Assembly: GCA_900546685.1 (NCBI GenBank) | Contig: UREB01000015.1 | Location: 1-16,187, forward strand | DNA from: an uncultured Eubacteriales bacterium | Lineage (GTDB): Bacteria; Bacillota; Clostridia; Christensenellales; QAND01 | Direction of reading: 5' to 3' | Length of the DNA: 16,187 bases | In this document: positions 14,009-16,187 of the stretch, one piece after another | Layout: each line of letters starts with the position of its first letter | How positions within the stretch are numbered: position 1 is the first letter of the stretch | The notes under the pieces: generated by a model | Database searches by the model: none | Seen by the model: the letters and a program-made list of their open reading frames with translations, nothing else | Told to the model about the DNA's origin: nothing | Translations under genes and position numbers: made by a program

Positions 14009-14299
14009 TTATGTCGTTGCGGCCGTGGTTGCCCTTTTCGGCGTTTCCGCCGGCTCTTTTAGCGCTGCAAACACACGTACCCGGTCCGCATCCCGGCGCC
14101 TGAGCGCCACCACCGTGCCGCGCACTAAAAAGGCCGTGGGGTCTCCGGAAGGGCTGCTGTATAAACAGCGAATCTCCGTGCCCTCGATCAACCCCATATC
14201 CAGGAGCCTGCGCCGGATGCTGCCGTTGGATAAAAGCCTGTGCACCGTTGCCGTCATCCCCTGCCGCACTTGGGACAGGGCCATCTCTTTTGTAGTCAT
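14009..14299 (-). CDS. feoA: FeoA-domain protein of ferrous iron uptake
   Basis: The 96-residue protein has the FeoA SH3-like core: LSQVRQGMTATVHRLLSNGS, then RRRLLDMGLIEGTEIRCLYSSPSGDPTAFLVRGTVVALRRRDADRV. It is slightly longer than the usual 75-85 residues because of an Ala/Thr/Lys-rich tail (ETPKRATTAATT). FeoA is a small cytosolic partner that associates with FeoB. GGAG (14310-14313) is 10 nt before the ATG at 14299; the ATG at 14308 is only 1 nt from it, and the longer frame up to 14341 has no site. It leads the feoAB operon, which the element now breaks. No classical Fur or DtxR box is recognisable upstream. Confidence 0.9.
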   Translation of the reverse strand: MTTKEMALSQVRQGMTATVHRLLSNGSIRRRLLDMGLIEGTEIRCLYSSPSGDPTAFLVRGTVVALRRRDADRVRVFAALKEPAETPKRATTAATT

Positions 14300-14331
14300 C
14301 TTTTCCATACTCCTTTTCATCCGTAGGGTGA

Positions 14332-14347
14332 GGAACGACATTGTTCC
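14332..14347. promoter_or_regulatory. Small palindrome upstream of feoA
   Basis: GGAAC-N6-GTTCC, with outer TAGGG/CCCTA sequences that could extend it with gaps. It is a candidate operator or leader hairpin about 33 bp before feoA. I do not recognise the motif. Confidence 0.3.
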
Positions 14348-14395
14348 CTATCCATACACTATGCCGACGCCCCTGCGGCCGTGTGATACAAACGC

Positions 14396-14426
14396 ATAAA
14401 AAAAAGAGCCTGTTTTAGGCTCTTTT
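14396..14426. terminator. Terminator after the Nim-like gene
   Basis: AAAAGAGCC (14402-14410) and GGCTCTTTT (14418-14426) form a 9-bp stem. On the minus strand a long T run follows, ending the nrdD-nrdG-nim group before feoA. Confidence 0.85.
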
Positions 14427-14439
14427 CCCAGCAAAGATT

Positions 14440-14925
14440 CTATGCTTTTGTCAACTCTATGGCCTGCTTGCCCGTCATATGCTCCACTGTAAATGCCAAC
14501 ATGCATAGCGGCGCGTACTCCCTATCTATGACTGCTTTCCGATGCGCCGGGGTGTCCATAGGATGGTATTTTGGGGACAGCTGCTCGATGGCATGCCTCT
14601 TTTCTTCCTCGCTTTCCAAGATGCGCACCCTGCCAAAAGCAATCGCGCTGCGATAATAGGTTGTATACGCCTCCGGTTTAATTTCATCGCGATCCACCAC
14701 GCAAAAGGAAGCCTTTTCACAACGGCGGATACTCTCCAGCTTGTGGCCCACTTTGGCACAGTGAAAATAAAGAATGCCTTGGGTATATACATAGCTGAGT
14801 GGCACAGCATAGGGATACCCTTCTGCCCCCGCCAACGCCAACACGCCCGAGGTGCCGCGGCGCAAAATTTCCTCCGTTTCCTGCCAGGACAACGCCTGCC
14901 GGCTTCGTCTCATCACTTGAAACAT
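14440..14925 (-). CDS. Pyridoxamine 5'-phosphate oxidase-like flavoprotein, Nim-like
   Basis: The protein is 161 residues with the split-barrel FMN-binding fold. Typical segments are GVLALAGAEGYPYAVPLSYVY, ILYFHCAKVGHKLESIRRCEKASFCVVD and, later, YRSAIAFGRVRILES. These match the family that includes the NimA-type 5-nitroimidazole reductases of anaerobes, but most members have no proven drug role, so no resistance should be assumed. I chose the ATG at 14925 because GAGGGG (14934-14939) is 8 nt upstream; the GTG at 14934 overlaps that site. It starts 15 nt after nrdG ends, on the same strand, and is probably co-transcribed with it. Confidence 0.87.
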   Translation of the reverse strand: MFQVMRRSRQALSWQETEEILRRGTSGVLALAGAEGYPYAVPLSYVYTQGILYFHCAKVGHKLESIRRCEKASFCVVDRDEIKPEAYTTYYRSAIAFGRVRILESEEEKRHAIEQLSPKYHPMDTPAHRKAVIDREYAPLCMLAFTVEHMTGKQAIELTKA

Positions 14926-14940
14926 CGTTTCCACCCCTCA

Positions 14941-15462
14941 TCATTCGTCCCAAAGCACGATACGGCCCTGCGCCCTAGTCCGGTTCAAATCGATCAGGCG
15001 CTGGTTTTTAGAGCCGCGAAAGCGCAGCGAAATGTCCTTTTGGGCGATGATAAACCGGCCGTCCACCAGCACATCCAGCAAAGACAGCATCTCCTCCGTC
15101 TCTGCGCAATGCGCATAGCTGCCCGGCGTTGTCAGCTCCTCCAGCGTAAAGCCAGAAAAGGACCAGATGGTCTTTTGCGGATACTGCGCGCGTACCCGGC
15201 GCAAAAACGGCAGCAGCGCACGCTGGTTCTCCGGCTCAAACGGCTCGCCGCCCAACAGCGTCAGCCCGTCAATATAGGAAGGGGCCAGCAGCGAAAGCAG
15301 CGTTTCCTCTGTTTGCCGGGTAAATGGCTTCCCGTATGTAAAATCCCAGGTTTCGGGCTGAAAGCACTGTTCGCAGTGGTTGGTGCACCCCGAAACGAAC
15401 AGCGATACACGCACGCCTACGCCGTTGGCAATGTCGCAGTTTTTAATCTCCCCGTAATACAT
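14941..15462 (-). CDS. nrdG: Anaerobic ribonucleotide reductase activating protein (radical SAM)
   Basis: The protein is 173 residues. It carries the radical SAM cluster motif CTNHCEQC (Cys-x3-Cys-x2-Cys, about residues 26-33), then LTLLGGEPFEPEN, the SAM-binding GGEP motif. Its MYYGEIKNCDIANGVGVRVSLFVSGC start is classic NrdG. It uses S-adenosylmethionine to create the glycyl radical on NrdD, allowing dNTP synthesis without oxygen. The ATG at 15462 has AAAGGAG 6 nt upstream; the longer frame to 15492 would run back into a terminator hairpin. It lies directly downstream of nrdD. Confidence 0.95.
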   Translation of the reverse strand: MYYGEIKNCDIANGVGVRVSLFVSGCTNHCEQCFQPETWDFTYGKPFTRQTEETLLSLLAPSYIDGLTLLGGEPFEPENQRALLPFLRRVRAQYPQKTIWSFSGFTLEELTTPGSYAHCAETEEMLSLLDVLVDGRFIIAQKDISLRFRGSKNQRLIDLNRTRAQGRIVLWDE

Positions 15463-15481
15463 CCGCGTCTCCTTTCCGCAA

Positions 15482-15512
15482 AAACAGGGCACCTTGACTA
15501 GATGCCCTGTTT
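15482..15512 (-). terminator. Attenuator-like hairpin between nrdD and nrdG
   Basis: AAACAGGGCA (15503-15512, minus strand) pairs with TGCCCTGTTT (15482-15491): 10 perfect pairs, followed by a short T run. It ends just before the nrdG ribosome site, so it probably lowers nrdG expression relative to nrdD or stabilises the nrdD message. Confidence 0.7.
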
Positions 15513-15528
15513 CCCCTCCGCTTTGTGC

Positions 15529-16187
15529 TTACAGATGCAGCACGCGCTCTTTGATCTCCTGTGTGCGCCCCTGGTTCCAGAACTGCGTACCAATGTATCC
15601 GCAGGTCCGGCGCGCCACATTCATCTTATCCTGGTCTTCATTGCCGCACCGCGGACAGTGCCAAACCAGCTTGCCATCCTTTTCAATGATCTGGATTTCG
15701 CCGTCCCAGCCACAGACTTGGCAGTAATCGCTCTTGGTATTGAGCTCGGCATACATGATATTGTCATAGATAAACCGAATGACATTCATCACCGCCGCCA
15801 GGTTTTGCTGCATATTCGGCACCTCGATATAGCTGATGGCGCCGCCCGGCGATAGCGCCTGGAACTTGGCCTCCAGCGCCAATTTATCAAACGCGTTGAT
15901 GGGCTCTGTTACATGCACATGATAGCTGTTTGTGATATATCCCTTATCCGTTACACCCTTTACGATGCCAAACCGCTTTTGTAGGCACTTGGCAAACTTA
16001 TACGTCGTGCTTTCCAGCGGCGTGCCATACAGGCTGTAATCGATGTTTTCCGCCTTTTTCCATTTGGCGGTGTATTCGTTGAGCTTGCGCATGATCTCTA
16101 GGCCGAATTCCTCGCCTTCCGGCTCGGTCAGCTTCTTGCCGGTGACGCTGTAAACGCATTCCCAAAGCCCTGCATATCCCAAAGAAA
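15529..16187 (-). CDS. nrdD: Anaerobic ribonucleoside-triphosphate reductase, C-terminal part, cut by window edge
   Basis: About 219 C-terminal residues are visible. They include the zinc site as two Cys pairs, CQVCGWDG and CPRCGNED, and the glycyl-radical motif RRTCGYIGTQFW near the end, whose glycine holds the radical. The upstream GYAGLWECVYSVTG and NSYHVHVTEPINAFDK segments are also typical NrdD. The enzyme reduces NTPs to dNTPs in the absence of oxygen. The frame is open to the window edge (…S-L-G-Y-A-G), so the true start lies outside. nrdG follows after a hairpin. Confidence 0.96.
   Translation of the reverse strand, partial: SLGYAGLWECVYSVTGKKLTEPEGEEFGLEIMRKLNEYTAKWKKAENIDYSLYGTPLESTTYKFAKCLQKRFGIVKGVTDKGYITNSYHVHVTEPINAFDKLALEAKFQALSPGGAISYIEVPNMQQNLAAVMNVIRFIYDNIMYAELNTKSDYCQVCGWDGEIQIIEKDGKLVWHCPRCGNEDQDKMNVARRTCGYIGTQFWNQGRTQEIKERVLHL

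Noticed and set aside
14542..15501. 319-codon plus-strand frame opposite the Nim-like gene and nrdG
   Set aside because: No family features, spans two well-supported genes on the other strand, and crosses a terminator hairpin.
1..16187. CRISPR array, tRNA or rRNA genes, phage structural genes, toxin-antitoxin pair
   Set aside because: No regularly spaced repeats, no recognisable RNA gene and no such proteins were seen on either strand.

Overview
The window looks like chromosome of a fairly GC-rich, strictly anaerobic Gram-positive bacterium (Clostridia-like Firmicute). The basis is strong AGGAGG-type ribosome binding sites, sigma-A style promoters, a class III (anaerobic) ribonucleotide reductase with its activase, FeoA/FeoB ferrous iron uptake, a yybP-ykoY manganese riboswitch in front of mntP, and a LicC/LicD surface-decoration locus. 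The species cannot be named from the sequence.

Layout. 1-163: start of dut (minus). 236-1019: promoter, manganese riboswitch with a terminator switch, then mntP (plus). 1023-1051: shared bidirectional terminator. 1060-1974: trxA and an Rrf2-type regulator with promoter and two operator-like repeats (minus). 2001-2767: terminator and 3' part of feoB (minus). 2762-12572: a 9.8-kb integrated element. 12567-14299: 5' part of feoB and feoA (minus). 14402-16187: Nim/pyridoxamine-oxidase-like flavoprotein, nrdG and the 3' end of nrdD (minus).

The main discovery is that feoB is cut in two by the element, exactly inside the codons for the conserved Asn-Gly-Arg-Phe-Pro-Thr stretch. Both junctions carry the same 6-bp core (TTTCCC on the minus strand) in the same reading frame. 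Precise recombination between the cores would remove 9,805 bp and restore one feoB frame of about 719 codons. Just inside each junction lies one copy of a perfect 17-bp inverted repeat, so the predicted circle-form attP is a 42-bp dyad (17+8+17) centred on a TT dinucleotide. A serine recombinase gene ends 8 bp inside one junction. A divergent 50-aa ORF next to it is a candidate accessory factor.

The cargo forms two leftward operons. The first encodes a binding-protein ABC importer of the ferric iron/2-aminoethylphosphonate type (lipoprotein, ATPase, fused double permease) followed by a winged-helix-LicC-type cytidylyltransferase fusion. The second, from a perfect TTGACA-17-TATAAT promoter, encodes two LicD-type transferases, a Wzx/MATE-like flippase and a small membrane protein. 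My reading is a scavenge-and-decorate system: import a phosphorylated or phosphonate amine (phosphocholine or 2-aminoethylphosphonate), activate it with CTP, and transfer it to a surface glycan that is flipped outward. No choline kinase is present, which fits import of an already phosphorus-bearing substrate. The cost of carriage is loss of FeoB, unless the element excises.
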